Shown: in pieces, positions 55,016 to 63,719 of the stretch
How positions within the stretch are numbered: the first letter of the stretch is position 1
Layout: every line of letters begins with the position of its first letter
Origin: Pseudomonas sp. CC120222-01a
GTDB taxonomy: Bacteria > Pseudomonadota > Gammaproteobacteria > Pseudomonadales > Pseudomonadaceae
Reading direction: 5' to 3'
DNA length: 64,000 bases
NCBI RefSeq assembly: GCF_003097235.1
Contig: NZ_QEQQ01000001.1
Location: forward strand, 1 to 64,000
Notes under the pieces: model-generated
What the model saw: only the letters and a program-made list of their open reading frames with translations
Databases searched by the model: none
What the model was told of the DNA's origin: nothing
Translations under genes and position numbers: made by a program

Positions 55016-55596
55016 GCAGCCCAGCCATGAGCCATACCCAGGTGGTGCGCCCGGCGGGTGCCGGGCACGAAACCCTCTACGTGCTGCTGGTCAGCCTGTT
55101 GATCGTCGCCCTCGCTGCCAGCGTGGTGCTGTTGCGCGGCGAACGCGACGATGAGCAGGCCATTGCCAGCCACCAGATCGACGCCCGCCGCGACCTGACC
55201 GCCGCCGAACAAGGTATCTATACCGACCTGCGCGTGGCCTTCGACGAAATCCAGCTGCTGCGCGAAGAAAGCGCCGCCACGCCCAGTGTCGAAATCCTGG
55301 CCGAGGAAGGCCTGCCACCGTTCGTGGCAGACGCGGGAAGCCAGAGCCGTGGCAATCATCAGTGGCAATGGCTGCCGGCCGGCGCCTACCTGGGCCGCAG
55401 CCAGGCACCGCAGGTGGCGGGCAGCTTCCTGATGATTCTGCCCGCTGCCGAGAGTGCCGAGGTCGACGTCTGGCTGCGCCGCAACAGCGCCGCCGTGCTC
55501 CCCGACGACCTCGGCCAGGCCGCGCTGATCGCCGCCGGCTGGCAGCAGGTAGTCAGCCACTACGACGCCGGGGTTACCCGCGAACACCGTCATTGA
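55012..55596 (+). CDS. fpvK: Pyoverdine-iron release partner FpvK
   Basis: The 194-residue protein has one membrane helix at about 21-42 (ETLYVLLVSLLIVALAASVVL) and a soluble periplasmic part. ATG 55012 overlaps the fpvJ stop by 4 bp; an in-frame ATG at 55027 is a shorter alternative. The position in the operon gives the assignment. It is thought to assist FpvG. Confidence 0.78.
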   Translation: MSSPAMSHTQVVRPAGAGHETLYVLLVSLLIVALAASVVLLRGERDDEQAIASHQIDARRDLTAAEQGIYTDLRVAFDEIQLLREESAATPSVEILAEEGLPPFVADAGSQSRGNHQWQWLPAGAYLGRSQAPQVAGSFLMILPAAESAEVDVWLRRNSAAVLPDDLGQAALIAAGWQQVVSHYDAGVTREHRH

Positions 55597-55611
55597 ACCC
55601 AAGGATCCCCC

Positions 55612-56514
55612 ATGTTCCGCAAAGCCCTCGCACTGCTCCTGGCCTGCGCCCTGCCGGCACTGGCCCTGGCCGACAGCGGCAAGCCCCTGCGCATCGGCAT
55701 CACCCTGCACCCTTACTACAGCTACGTGAGCAATATCGTCGGCGACAAGGCCGAAGTGGTGCCGCTGATTCCGGCGGGCTTCAACCCCCATGCGTACGAG
55801 CCCCGCGCCGAGGACGTCAAGCGCATCGGCACGCTGGACGTGGTGGTGCTCAATGGCGTCGGCCATGACGATTTCGCCGACCGCATGATCGCCGCCAGCG
55901 AGAAGCCCGACATCAAGACCATCGAAGCCAACCAGAACGTACCGTTGCTGGCGGCCACCGGCATCGCCGCACGTGGCGCCGGCAAGGTGGTCAACCCGCA
56001 CACCTTCCTGTCGATCAGCACCACCATCGCCCAGGTCAACAACATCGCCCGCGAGCTGGGCAAGCTCGACCCGGACAACGCCAAGCTCTACACGCAGAAC
56101 GCCCGCGCCTACGCCAAACGCCTGCGCGCCTTGCGTGCCGAGGCGCTGGCCAAAGTGACCGAGGCGCCCAGCGCCACCTTCCGCGTGGCCACCATCCATG
56201 CTGCCTACGACTACCTGGTGCGTGATTTCGGACTGGAAGTGACCGCGGTGGTCGAGCCCGCCCATGGCATCGAACCGAGCCCGGCACAGCTGAAAAAGAC
56301 CATCGACCAGCTCAAGGCGCTGGACGTGAAGGTGATTTTCTCGGAGATGGACTTCCCTTCGGCCTATGTCGAAACCATCCAGCGTGAGTCCGGCGTGCGT
56401 CTGTATCCGCTGACGCACATTTCCTACGGCGAATACACCAAGGACAAATACGAAGTGGAGATGAAGCGCAACCTCGACACCGTGGTCCGCGCCATTCAGG
56501 AGAACCGCGCATGA
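55612..56514 (+). CDS. fpvC: Periplasmic metal-chaperone/binding protein FpvC
   Basis: The 300-residue cluster 9 (ZnuA/TroA-type) binding protein has a signal peptide (MFRKALALLLACALPALALA). Metal-site histidines are seen in TLHPYYSYVSN, GFNPHAYEP, NPHTFLS and ATIHAAYDYL. In P. aeruginosa FpvC chelates the Fe(II) released from pyoverdine and works with the FpvDE ABC transporter. ATG 55612 is 15 bp after the fpvK stop, and the 3' end overlaps fpvD by 4 bp. Confidence 0.88.
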   Translation: MFRKALALLLACALPALALADSGKPLRIGITLHPYYSYVSNIVGDKAEVVPLIPAGFNPHAYEPRAEDVKRIGTLDVVVLNGVGHDDFADRMIAASEKPDIKTIEANQNVPLLAATGIAARGAGKVVNPHTFLSISTTIAQVNNIARELGKLDPDNAKLYTQNARAYAKRLRALRAEALAKVTEAPSATFRVATIHAAYDYLVRDFGLEVTAVVEPAHGIEPSPAQLKKTIDQLKALDVKVIFSEMDFPSAYVETIQRESGVRLYPLTHISYGEYTKDKYEVEMKRNLDTVVRAIQENRA

Positions 56515-57257
56515 CCGCCGCTGCCAACCTCACGGCGCCCGGCGGGCCACGCATCGAGTTCGCCAACATCGACCTGACCCTGGGCCGCACGCGCATTCTC
56601 GAGCAGGTGCAGTTCAGCGTCGCCGCGGGCAGCGTGCATGCCATCGTCGGCCCCAATGGCGGCGGCAAGAGCTCGCTGATCAAGACCCTGCTCGGGCAGA
56701 TGCCGCATCAGGGCCAGCTGAGCCTGCACTGGCCAGGCGCGCAGCAGGTGATCGGTTATGTGCCCCAGGCCCTGGAATTCGACCGCGGGCTGCCGATGAC
56801 CGTGGACGACTTCATGGCTGCCATGTGCCAGCGGCGCCCGGCATTCCTCGGCCTGTCACGCCGGGTGCAGCCGGCGATCGATGCGGCGCTGGCACGGGTG
56901 GGCATGCTCGACAAACGCAAGCGGCGCATGGGCGCGCTGTCGGGTGGCGAACGCCAGCGCGTGCTGCTGGCCCAGGGCCTGATTCCCGAGCCGCAACTGC
57001 TGGTGCTCGACGAGCCGATGTCAGCGCTCGACGAAGCCGGTATCCAGGTGTTCGAACAACTGCTGCAAGGCTGGCGCCAGGCCGGCACCACCGTGCTGTG
57101 GATCGAGCATGACCTTGAGGCCGTGCTGCGCCTGGCCGACCGGGTCACCGGCCTGAGCCGCCAGGTGCTGTTCGACGCCCCACCCGCCCAGGCCCTGACC
57201 CCAGAGCGCCTGCTCGGCCTGTTCTCCGTCCACCCCCGCAGCGAGAGCCTTGCCTGA
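56511..57257 (+). CDS. fpvD: ABC transporter ATPase FpvD
   Basis: The 248-residue ABC ATPase has Walker A GPNGGGKSS (about 48-56), the Q-loop in YVPQALEFD, the signature LSGGERQRVLLAQ and Walker B LLVLDEPMSALD with the H-loop in WIEHDLE. It is coupled to fpvC by a 4-bp overlap and to fpvE by a shared base at 57257. It powers metal transport through FpvE. Confidence 0.9.
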   Translation: MTAAANLTAPGGPRIEFANIDLTLGRTRILEQVQFSVAAGSVHAIVGPNGGGKSSLIKTLLGQMPHQGQLSLHWPGAQQVIGYVPQALEFDRGLPMTVDDFMAAMCQRRPAFLGLSRRVQPAIDAALARVGMLDKRKRRMGALSGGERQRVLLAQGLIPEPQLLVLDEPMSALDEAGIQVFEQLLQGWRQAGTTVLWIEHDLEAVLRLADRVTGLSRQVLFDAPPAQALTPERLLGLFSVHPRSESLA

Positions 57258-58156
57258 TGAGCTTCGAAGCATTCCGCCAACTGATCCAGGAATGGGCCGG
57301 CACCGGCTACCTGCCGGAGGCGCTGGCCTACGGTTTCGTAATCAATGCCTTGCTGGCCGGCCTGATGATCGGCCCGGTGCTGGGCGGCCTCGGCACCTTG
57401 GTGGTGGTCAAGCGCTTTGCCTTCTTCTCCGAAGCGGTCGGCCATGCCGCGCTGACCGGGGTCGCCATCGGCATCCTGCTCGGCGAACCGTATACCGGCC
57501 CCTATGGCAGCCTGTTCGGCTACTGCCTGCTGTTCGGGATCCTGCTCAACTACCTGCGTAACCGCACCGGGCTGTCGCCAGACACGCTGATCGGCGTGTT
57601 CCTTTCGGTGTCGCTGGCCCTCGGCGCCAGCCTGCTGCTGATGCTGGCCGGCAAGATCAACGTGCATATCCTCGAGAACGTGCTGTTCGGCTCGGTACTG
57701 ACCGTCAGTGCCCAGGACCTGGTGGTGCTGGGCATCGTTGCGGTGCTGGTGCTGGCCCTGGCGCTGCCGCTGTACAACCGCATCATGCTGGCCAGCTTCA
57801 ACCCGCAACTGGCGGCGGTGCGCGGGGTGGCGGTGAAGACCCTGGACTATCTGTTCGTGGTGCTGGTGACCCTGGTCACGGTGGCTTCGGTGAAGGTGAT
57901 CGGGGCGATACTGGTCGGCGCCCTGCTGGTGATCCCGGCGGCGGCGGCGCGCCTGGTCAGCCAGTCGTTGAAGGGTTTTTTCTTCGTCTCGGTGCTGATC
58001 GCCACCCTGAGCACGCTGCTCGGCATCCTCCTGCCGATCGTCCTCGACCTGCCGGTGCCCTCGGGCGCAGCGATCATTCTGGTCGCCGGCATCTGCTTCG
58101 CCCTCGCCGCGCTGGCCCGCGCCCTCGTCCCTCGCTTGCAAGGAAACCCGGCATGA
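57257..58156 (+). CDS. fpvE: ABC transporter permease FpvE
   Basis: The 299-residue ABC-3 family permease has about nine membrane helices. Family segments are GPVLGGLGTLVVVKRFAFFSE near the start and GAILVGALLVIPAAAARLV in the last third. It sits between fpvD and fpvF with overlaps on both sides and forms the inner-membrane channel of the pyoverdine-iron system. Confidence 0.9.
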   Translation: MSFEAFRQLIQEWAGTGYLPEALAYGFVINALLAGLMIGPVLGGLGTLVVVKRFAFFSEAVGHAALTGVAIGILLGEPYTGPYGSLFGYCLLFGILLNYLRNRTGLSPDTLIGVFLSVSLALGASLLLMLAGKINVHILENVLFGSVLTVSAQDLVVLGIVAVLVLALALPLYNRIMLASFNPQLAAVRGVAVKTLDYLFVVLVTLVTVASVKVIGAILVGALLVIPAAAARLVSQSLKGFFFVSVLIATLSTLLGILLPIVLDLPVPSGAAIILVAGICFALAALARALVPRLQGNPA

Positions 58157-59022
58157 ACCTGAAACACCTGACCCTGGCCGTCGCCCTCGCCGGCCTGCCT
58201 GCTTTCGCCTCGGCCACGCAAGTGCTGGCCACCCTGCCGGTGACCCACAGCCTGGCCAGCGCCCTGCTCGACGGTACCGCCGTGCAGCTCAAGCGCGCCG
58301 CGCCGGCCAACCTGCCGGCCAGCCGCCAACCGTCGTTCTTCAGCAGCCGAGGAGGCGCAGCACTGGCCAAGGCCGCGCAGCAGGCCGACGCGGTGATCGG
58401 CGTGCGCTCGATCTGGCGTGACGACCCGCTGTACCCGATGGCGCGGCGCAGCAACATTCGCATCGTCGAGATCGACGCCGCGCGGCCGGTGGATGGCGCA
58501 CTGCCGGGCATCGCCGTGAGTGGCGAGGACGCCTATGGCGCCTACCCCTGGCTGAACCCGACCAACCTGGGGCGCATGGCCGACGTGCTGGCCAATGACC
58601 TGGAGCGCCTGGCGCCCGCCGACAAGAGCAGGATCCAGGGCAACCTGGCGGGGCTCAAGCGCCAGCTGCTGGAGCTGACCGCCAGCAGCCAGACGCAGCT
58701 GGCCAAGGTCGACAACCTGAGTGTGGTCAGCCTGTCCGAGCGCCTGGGGTATCTGGCCAGCGGGTTGAACCTGGATGTGGTGGAGCAGCCGTTGCCGGCG
58801 GATGGCAAGTGGGATGAGGCGGCGCTGAAAGCGCTGGGTGAGAACCTCAAGGGGCAGGACGTGGCGCTGGTGCTGGATCATCGGCAGCCGGATGCGGCAG
58901 TGGCCAAGGTGATCGACGCGGCCGGGGTCAAGTTGCTGGTGGTGGAGAGTGATCCGGAGGATGCGGTGGCTGGGCTCAAGGCCAGTGTCGAGCAGGTGGT
59001 CGGGGCACTCAGCGAAGGGTGA
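58153..59022 (+). CDS. fpvF: Periplasmic pyoverdine-system binding protein FpvF
   Basis: The 289-residue protein has a signal peptide (MNLKHLTLAVALAGLPAFASA) and a ZnuA-like fold with fewer histidines than FpvC. Only scattered ones, such as VTHSLASAL and DHRQPD, are visible. In P. aeruginosa FpvF binds pyoverdine and forms a complex with FpvC. ATG overlaps fpvE by 4 bp. It ends before a REP doublet. Confidence 0.85.
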   Translation: MNLKHLTLAVALAGLPAFASATQVLATLPVTHSLASALLDGTAVQLKRAAPANLPASRQPSFFSSRGGAALAKAAQQADAVIGVRSIWRDDPLYPMARRSNIRIVEIDAARPVDGALPGIAVSGEDAYGAYPWLNPTNLGRMADVLANDLERLAPADKSRIQGNLAGLKRQLLELTASSQTQLAKVDNLSVVSLSERLGYLASGLNLDVVEQPLPADGKWDEAALKALGENLKGQDVALVLDHRQPDAAVAKVIDAAGVKLLVVESDPEDAVAGLKASVEQVVGALSEG

Positions 59023-59044
59023 TCAGGCAGGCTCGCACGGTCAA

Positions 59045-59161
59045 TGTGGGAGCGGCCTTGCGTCGCGAAAGGGCCGCAAAGCGGCCCCAGGATTTCAGCA
59101 CATATGCACAAATTTCTGGGGCTGCTGTGCAGCCCTTTCGCGACGCAAGGCCGCTCCCACA
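59045..59161. repeat. REP doublet, long subtype
   Basis: It has the same arrangement as 47851-47969: outer TGTGGGAGCGGCCTTGCGTC arms with inner GGCCGC/GCGGCC stems, about 117 bp. It lies between the convergent fpvF and DUF1615 genes. Confidence 0.82.
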
Positions 59162-59182
59162 ATTGATCGCGTTGGATGACAG

Positions 59183-60235
59183 CTACCGGTTCATGCAGCG
59201 TTCATAGCGCTCATCCACGCGCCCGGCAAACCAGGCGGTGGTCAGCTTGCGGGTAATCTTCGGGCTCTTCAGCTCAATCCCCGGCAACACCGCCCGCGGC
59301 AGTGGCTTGCCTGCCGCTGCATCGGCCAAGGCAAACACCCCGCTGTACAGCTTGCTGTCCTCGAACGCCAGGCTGTCGCCCAGCTCCAGCTGGCTGCGGA
59401 TCTGTGGATTACGCAGCCCCAGCTTGACCCCGAGCTTGCGCGCCGCCTGCTCGGTGCTGCCGGGCAAGATCGAACCTGGGGCGATCAAGTCGCCATCCAG
59501 CGCCAGGTCCACCCCCGTGACCTTGCTCAACGCGGCCTGGAACGCGGCATTGCGGCTGGCGTACCAACCCGCGTTGAAATCGGCAAAGCGGTACAGCTGG
59601 CGCTCGTAATGCGTGGGGTAGCCGAGCAAATGGGCAATGCCGAAGTACATGCCGCCACGGCGGCTGAAGACTTCCTGGCGAATGGTGCCGTCATAGGTGT
59701 AGGGATAATCCTTGGCGTGCTTTTCCGCGAACTCGATGCTGACCTGCATCGGCCCACCGGTGTGCACTGGGTTCAAGCCGCCGAGCAGCGTCTTGCCCAA
59801 CGGCAGGCGTGCGATGAACTCGTCGTACAGCGCGCTAAGCTGCTTCTCGCTGCGCACCGCCAGCAGCCGCTGCTGATAGCTCTGGCCATTGCCTGAGGGC
59901 GTCTTCAGTGCACCATCCACCAGCAGCGTGGGAATGTGCAGGCGCGCCGCACGGCGGTCGATTTCCTCACGGGCAATGCGCCCCAGGTTGGGTACCTGCG
60001 GGTCGGCGTTGAAGGTCGACTCCTGCTCGGTCACCGCCAGCACTGCGCACAAGTTGCGCTTGCTCGGTGCGATGCGCTGGGCCTCGAACGCCACCTGGAT
60101 ATCCCTGGCCCAGCCTTCGCGGTCCTTGGCCTGGGACGGCAGCAGGCGCAGCAGCTGGGCCCGCACCTTGGCCGGGTCGGCCTCAGGCTCTTCCTCGCGG
60201 CGCCCGGCGCAGCCCTGCAGCAGCGCCAGGGCCAT
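59183..60235 (-). CDS. DUF1615 family lipoprotein
   Basis: The 350-residue protein from ATG 60235 starts MALALLQGCAGR, with lipobox LLQGC but too short an N-region. A CTG at 60265 overlaps the upstream TGA (CTGA), is in frame, and would give a proper lipoprotein signal (about ten residues more). It may be the true start; GGTGA lies before it. The body has the DUF1615 features (LCAVLAVTEQESTFNADP, GGPMQVSIEFAEKHAKDYPY, RRGGMYFGIAHLL). The function is unknown, possibly cell-wall related. It is coupled to the isochorismatase-like gene. Confidence 0.8.
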   Translation of the reverse strand: MALALLQGCAGRREEEPEADPAKVRAQLLRLLPSQAKDREGWARDIQVAFEAQRIAPSKRNLCAVLAVTEQESTFNADPQVPNLGRIAREEIDRRAARLHIPTLLVDGALKTPSGNGQSYQQRLLAVRSEKQLSALYDEFIARLPLGKTLLGGLNPVHTGGPMQVSIEFAEKHAKDYPYTYDGTIRQEVFSRRGGMYFGIAHLLGYPTHYERQLYRFADFNAGWYASRNAAFQAALSKVTGVDLALDGDLIAPGSILPGSTEQAARKLGVKLGLRNPQIRSQLELGDSLAFEDSKLYSGVFALADAAAGKPLPRAVLPGIELKSPKITRKLTTAWFAGRVDERYERCMNR

Positions 60236-60261
60236 CAGCCCTGCCGCCCACAGTCGGCCGT

Positions 60262-60813
60262 TCAGGGCTGTTCACCGACCATGTAGGTCTTGCTGATGTG
60301 GCGGAACTGCGGGTGGCTGGCGCTGCCCATGAGCTCGAACAGCACCATTTCCCGGGTCACCACCTGCGCCCCGGCCTGGCGCATGCGCGCAAGCCCCGCG
60401 GCCTTGTTGGCCGGGGTGCGGCTGTCGCAGGCATCCTCGACCACGAATACCTGCTTGCCCAGGGCCAGCAGGCCGAGCACGGTCTGCAGCACGCAGACGT
60501 GGGTTTCCATGCCGCAGACGATCACCTGCTCACGGGCCATCAGGCTGGCCGGCAGGCACTCGGCGGCCACGCAGGAGAAATGGGTCTTTTCCACCACCTC
60601 GGCTGCAGGCGCCACGGCGAGGAGTTCAGCCAGTGTGTGGCCCAGGCCCTTGGGGTACTGCTCGGAGATCACGATCGGCAGTTCCAGGTCGTTGCAGGCC
60701 GAAAGCAGCCAGCGCGCCCGGGCACGGGTACCCTGTGGGTCGCTCATGGCGCCGATGAGCTTTTCCTGGATGTCGACGACCAGCAACGTGGCCTTGTGAT
60801 GTTCGATCAGCAT
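60262..60813 (-). CDS. Isochorismatase-family hydrolase (YcaC-like)
   Basis: The 183-residue protein starts MLIEHHKATLLVVDIQE; ATG 60813 has AAGGGG. The catalytic triad of the family is D in VVDIQE, K in VVEKTHFSC and C in ETHVCVLQT. The substrate is unknown; true isochorismatase activity is unlikely without a salicylate pathway. It lies downstream of pvdG with a 57-bp gap and may be read from the same iron-controlled promoter. Confidence 0.85.
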   Translation of the reverse strand: MLIEHHKATLLVVDIQEKLIGAMSDPQGTRARARWLLSACNDLELPIVISEQYPKGLGHTLAELLAVAPAAEVVEKTHFSCVAAECLPASLMAREQVIVCGMETHVCVLQTVLGLLALGKQVFVVEDACDSRTPANKAAGLARMRQAGAQVVTREMVLFELMGSASHPQFRHISKTYMVGEQP

Positions 60814-60870
60814 TGTCTGCCCCTTGCCTGGGAAAAGGCCTAGCCTCCCCCAGGCAAGCGGCGCCGTCAA

Positions 60871-61590
60871 TCAGGCAGAAAGCCGATGCGCTTCAAGGGC
60901 CTGCGTCAGCGCGCCGAGCACGCGGTCCTCGTGCTCGTGGATGAAGAAGTGGCCGCCGGGGAACATCTGCAGCGAGAACGCACCGAGGGTTTCCTGGCGC
61001 CAGGCCTGCAGTTGCTCCGCACTGGCCCGGTCCGCTTCGCCACCGAGCACGTGCAGCGGGCACTGCAAGGCCGGCCGTTGACGGTAGAGGTAACGGCCGC
61101 AGAGCAGGAAGTCGGCGCGCAAAGTCGGCAAGGTCAGGCTCATCAGCTCGGCATTGGCCAGCACCTCCTCCGGCGTACCATTGAGCTCGCGAAGTTCAGA
61201 CTTGAGCTGCTCATCGGTCTTGGGGTCGCGCCAGTTGTTGCCGTCGTAATCTTCGCGCCGGGTGGGCGCCGCCGTGCCGCAGGCGAACAGCGCCAGCGGC
61301 GGCGGGCAACCCAGCACGCGCAGTTCGTGGGCCAGTTCGAAGGCCAGCAGTGCACCCAGGCTATGGCCGAGCAAGGCATAAGGCGCGTTGGCGGCCAGGC
61401 GTTGCTCGTTGGCCAGTTGCCGGGCGAGCGCCTGCATGTCGGTCTGCAGCGGCTCGCCCATGCGCGCGCCGCGCCCGGGCAACTCGACCGGGCGCACCTG
61501 CAGCCAGGCCGGCAGCTTGCGCCGCCAGCGGCTGTAGACCATGGCACTGGCCCCGGAATACGGCAGGCACAGCAGGTTGAGCGTGGTCAC
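60871..61590 (-). CDS. pvdG: Type II thioesterase of pyoverdine synthesis
   Basis: The 239-residue alpha/beta-hydrolase has the active-site serine in [12 protein letters not shown], the aspartate in VLGGEADR and the histidine in [11 protein letters not shown]. This type removes wrong acyl groups from NRPS carrier domains. It overlaps the mbtH-like gene by 4 bp, so the pair is coupled. The upstream iron-sigma box supports a pyoverdine role, though the NRPS genes are not in the window. Confidence 0.88.
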   Translation of the reverse strand: MTTLNLLCLPYSGASAMVYSRWRRKLPAWLQVRPVELPGRGARMGEPLQTDMQALARQLANEQRLAANAPYALLGHSLGALLAFELAHELRVLGCPPPLALFACGTAAPTRREDYDGNNWRDPKTDEQLKSELRELNGTPEEVLANAELMSLTLPTLRADFLLCGRYLYRQRPALQCPLHVLGGEADRASAEQLQAWRQETLGAFSLQMFPGGHFFIHEHEDRVLGALTQALEAHRLSA

Positions 61591-61808
61591 TGGGCGGCAG
61601 CTGCGGCCATCTGCTGGCGCAGGCTCAAGGGGCGCATGTCGGTCCAGACTTCGTCGATGTAGGCCAGGCAGTCCTTCTTCAGGCCGCTCTTGCCCACGGC
61701 GCGCCAGCCTTCCGGGATGGCCTTGTAGTCGGGCCAGATGGAGTATTGCTCTTCGTGGTTGACCACTACCTGGAACTGGATATCGTCGCGGTCGAATACG
61801 GAAGTCAT
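61587..61808 (-). CDS. MbtH-like NRPS accessory protein
   Basis: The 73-residue protein has the MbtH signature [23 protein letters not shown] followed by [14 protein letters not shown], written here in parts. These proteins bind and activate NRPS adenylation domains. AAGGAGAC precedes the ATG. It is the first gene of the mbtH-pvdG unit, with the iron-sigma box at 61870-61893 upstream. Confidence 0.92.
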   Translation of the reverse strand: MTSVFDRDDIQFQVVVNHEEQYSIWPDYKAIPEGWRAVGKSGLKKDCLAYIDEVWTDMRPLSLRQQMAAAAAQ

Positions 61809-61869
61809 TGCCTGTCTCCTTGAGTGATGGATGCCGCTGCGCGCCTGGCGCAGGGAAGTTCTCAGGTAG

Positions 61870-61893
61870 ACGTAGAGCTCTGCGAAAAAATTA
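61870..61893 (-). promoter_or_regulatory. Iron-starvation sigma promoter of mbtH-pvdG (one mismatch)
   Basis: On the minus strand TAATT and CGT are separated by exactly 16 bp, against the consensus TAAAT-N16-CGT. The single mismatch is in the fourth base of the first element. It lies about 62 bp upstream of the mbtH ATG, similar to the pvdA arrangement. Confidence 0.7.
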
Positions 61894-61930
61894 GGGTGAA
61901 GGCCACCTGGTGCCCGCCGGGAGATTTGCA

Positions 61931-62200
61931 GCGCCTGTGAGATCGAGCGCCGCCCGCGCGGCGCATCGCGGGCAAGCCCGCTCCCACATCTGTTTCGGGC
62001 CAGTCACTCCTGTACCGCCAACAGGATCCGCCTTGGTGCATGACTGAAGATTGATGAAAAGCAGTTGCGCCCACCTCGATATCGAAGGGAACAAACAAGG
62101 CGGTCCCTGTTGACTTCATAGGAGTGCTTGGCCCGAAACAGATGTGGGAGCGGGCTTGCCCGCGATGCGCCGCGCGGGCGGCGCTCGATCTCACAGGCGC
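61931..62200. repeat. Large inverted-repeat element, copy 2 (perfect 72-bp arms)
   Basis: The left arm (61931-62002) and right arm (62129-62200) are exact reverse complements over 72 bp, around a 126-bp centre. Outer modules match copy 1 (26208-26452), but the middle module is a REP-like GGGCAAGCCCGCTCCCAC in both arms. The centre has CCGCCTTG and CAAGGCGG as a further inverted pair, plus CGATATCG. No gene fits. Confidence 0.82.
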
Positions 62201-62226
62201 CACACAACCCAAGTCAGGAACCAGCC

Positions 62227-62628
62227 TCACGCATCCCTCAGCAAGTCATGCGCGTCCAGCAAGCGGAACGCCACCTGCGGATTGCGCTCCAGGCCCCGGC
62301 GGATCGCGGCCGGGATCGACTGGCGGGTCTTGCGGCACAGCCCCGGCTGGTCGTCTAGTTCGATGACGATGCCGCGCATGGTGCGCACTTCGTTGAAACC
62401 GGGGCTGATGTGCACGCGGATGCCGAGGTTTTCGTACAGCCGATGCTGCAGACGCTGCAGGTCTTCGAGGTCCTTGAGGTTTTCCAGGCGTTCGAGCAGG
62501 CGCTTTTCTTCCTGGCGGGTGAGCAGGAGGATGCGCTGGGCCGCTGGCGGGTGTTCGGCCAGGTGTTCGCGGCCGCAGTCACAGGCGCCGGGGGGGCACG
62601 GTTGGCGAAGAGGGGGTGGCATGCTCAT
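62227..62628 (-). CDS. Conserved hypothetical protein with N-terminal cysteine cluster
   Basis: The 133-residue protein starts MSMPPPLRQPCPPGACDCG. Three cysteines (C11, C16 and C18) may bind a metal. A long helix, LLTRQEEKRLLERLENLKDL, and then GIRVHISPGFNEVRTMRGIVIELDD suggest an alpha/beta protein. It has no membrane segment. I do not recognise a named family. The RBS is weak. Confidence 0.7.
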   Translation of the reverse strand: MSMPPPLRQPCPPGACDCGREHLAEHPPAAQRILLLTRQEEKRLLERLENLKDLEDLQRLQHRLYENLGIRVHISPGFNEVRTMRGIVIELDDQPGLCRKTRQSIPAAIRRGLERNPQVAFRLLDAHDLLRDA

Positions 62629-62852
62629 GGAGCAAGCATAGCTTCACCGGCCCGTTCTCAGTAAACGCTTCAGAAAAACTTTCCTGACAGGATAAAAAAT
62701 TTCACAAACCGCTGGACCCCGCCCCCTCGCTTCGCCTATAAATCGCCCAAGGGAAATTTATATTCCCATCAAGAAACACCACTTCGCCCGCCGCGAAGCC
62801 TTTTTTGCCCTTGTGCCAGACCTGCCCCACTCCATCACGAGGCCTATCCGAC
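62629..62852. promoter_or_regulatory. Upstream region of purU
   Basis: This 224-bp gap contains an AT-rich part with GGGAA and TTCCC arms (62751-62767) around AATTTATA, a possible operator or promoter element for purU. No other gene is seen. Confidence 0.35.
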
Positions 62853-63719
62853 ATGCACCCCGCTCCCGATCACTTCATCCTGCGCGTCAGTTGCCCGGCC
62901 GTGTCCGGCATCGTCGCGGCGGTGACCACCTACCTGGCCGAGCACGGTTGCTACATCAGCGAGATGGCGCAGTTCGACGACGAGGACAATGGCCGCTTCT
63001 TCATGCGTGCGGTGTTCCGCTACAACACCGGCGTGCAGGGTGACACGCCGCAGCTGGAAGCTGGTTTCGCCGATGTCGCCCAGCGTTTCGACATGGACTG
63101 GAGCCTGCACAGCAGCGCCCGGCCACTGCGCGTACTGCTGATGGTCAGCAAGTTCGACCACTGCCTGGCCGACCTGCTCTACCGCCATGCCAAGGGCGAA
63201 CTGGACATGCAGATCACCGCCGTGGTCTCCAACCACCTCGACCTGCGGCCAATGGCCGAGCGCCAGGGCATCCGCTTCGTCTACCTGCCGGTGACCAAGG
63301 AGACCAAAGCCGAGCAGGAAGCCGCACTGATGCGCATCGTCGAGGACACTGGCACCGAACTGGTGGTGCTGGCGCGCTACATGCAGATCCTCTCCGACGA
63401 CCTGTGCCGCCAGCTGTCGGGCCGGGCGATCAACATCCACCACTCGTTCCTGCCCGGCTTCAAGGGCGCCAAGCCTTATCACCAGGCCTACCAGCGTGGC
63501 GTCAAGCTGATCGGCGCCACCGCCCACTACGTCACCAGCGACCTCGACGAGGGCCCGATCATCGAGCAGGAAGTGCAGCGCGTGGACCACGCCTACGCCC
63601 CCGACGACCTGGTGGCGATCGGCCGCGACACCGAGACCATCGCCCTGTCCCGCGCCGTCAAGTACCACCTCGAACACCGAGTGTTCCTCAACCACGACCG
63701 CACGGTGATCTTCAAATGA
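62853..63719 (+). CDS. purU: Formyltetrahydrofolate deformylase
   Basis: The 288-residue protein starts [19 protein letters not shown]. The N-terminal ACT domain (about 5-85) is followed by a formyltransferase-type catalytic domain with [17 protein letters not shown] (histidine) and the aspartate in [12 protein letters not shown]. It hydrolyses 10-formyl-THF to THF and formate. ATGA coupling with folD shows a one-carbon unit. Extra purU copies in Pseudomonas accompany demethylation pathways. Confidence 0.93.
   Translation: MHPAPDHFILRVSCPAVSGIVAAVTTYLAEHGCYISEMAQFDDEDNGRFFMRAVFRYNTGVQGDTPQLEAGFADVAQRFDMDWSLHSSARPLRVLLMVSKFDHCLADLLYRHAKGELDMQITAVVSNHLDLRPMAERQGIRFVYLPVTKETKAEQEAALMRIVEDTGTELVVLARYMQILSDDLCRQLSGRAINIHHSFLPGFKGAKPYHQAYQRGVKLIGATAHYVTSDLDEGPIIEQEVQRVDHAYAPDDLVAIGRDTETIALSRAVKYHLEHRVFLNHDRTVIFK

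Noticed and set aside
54946..56418. 490-residue minus-strand frame over fpvC
   Set aside because: Shadow of the fpv operon.
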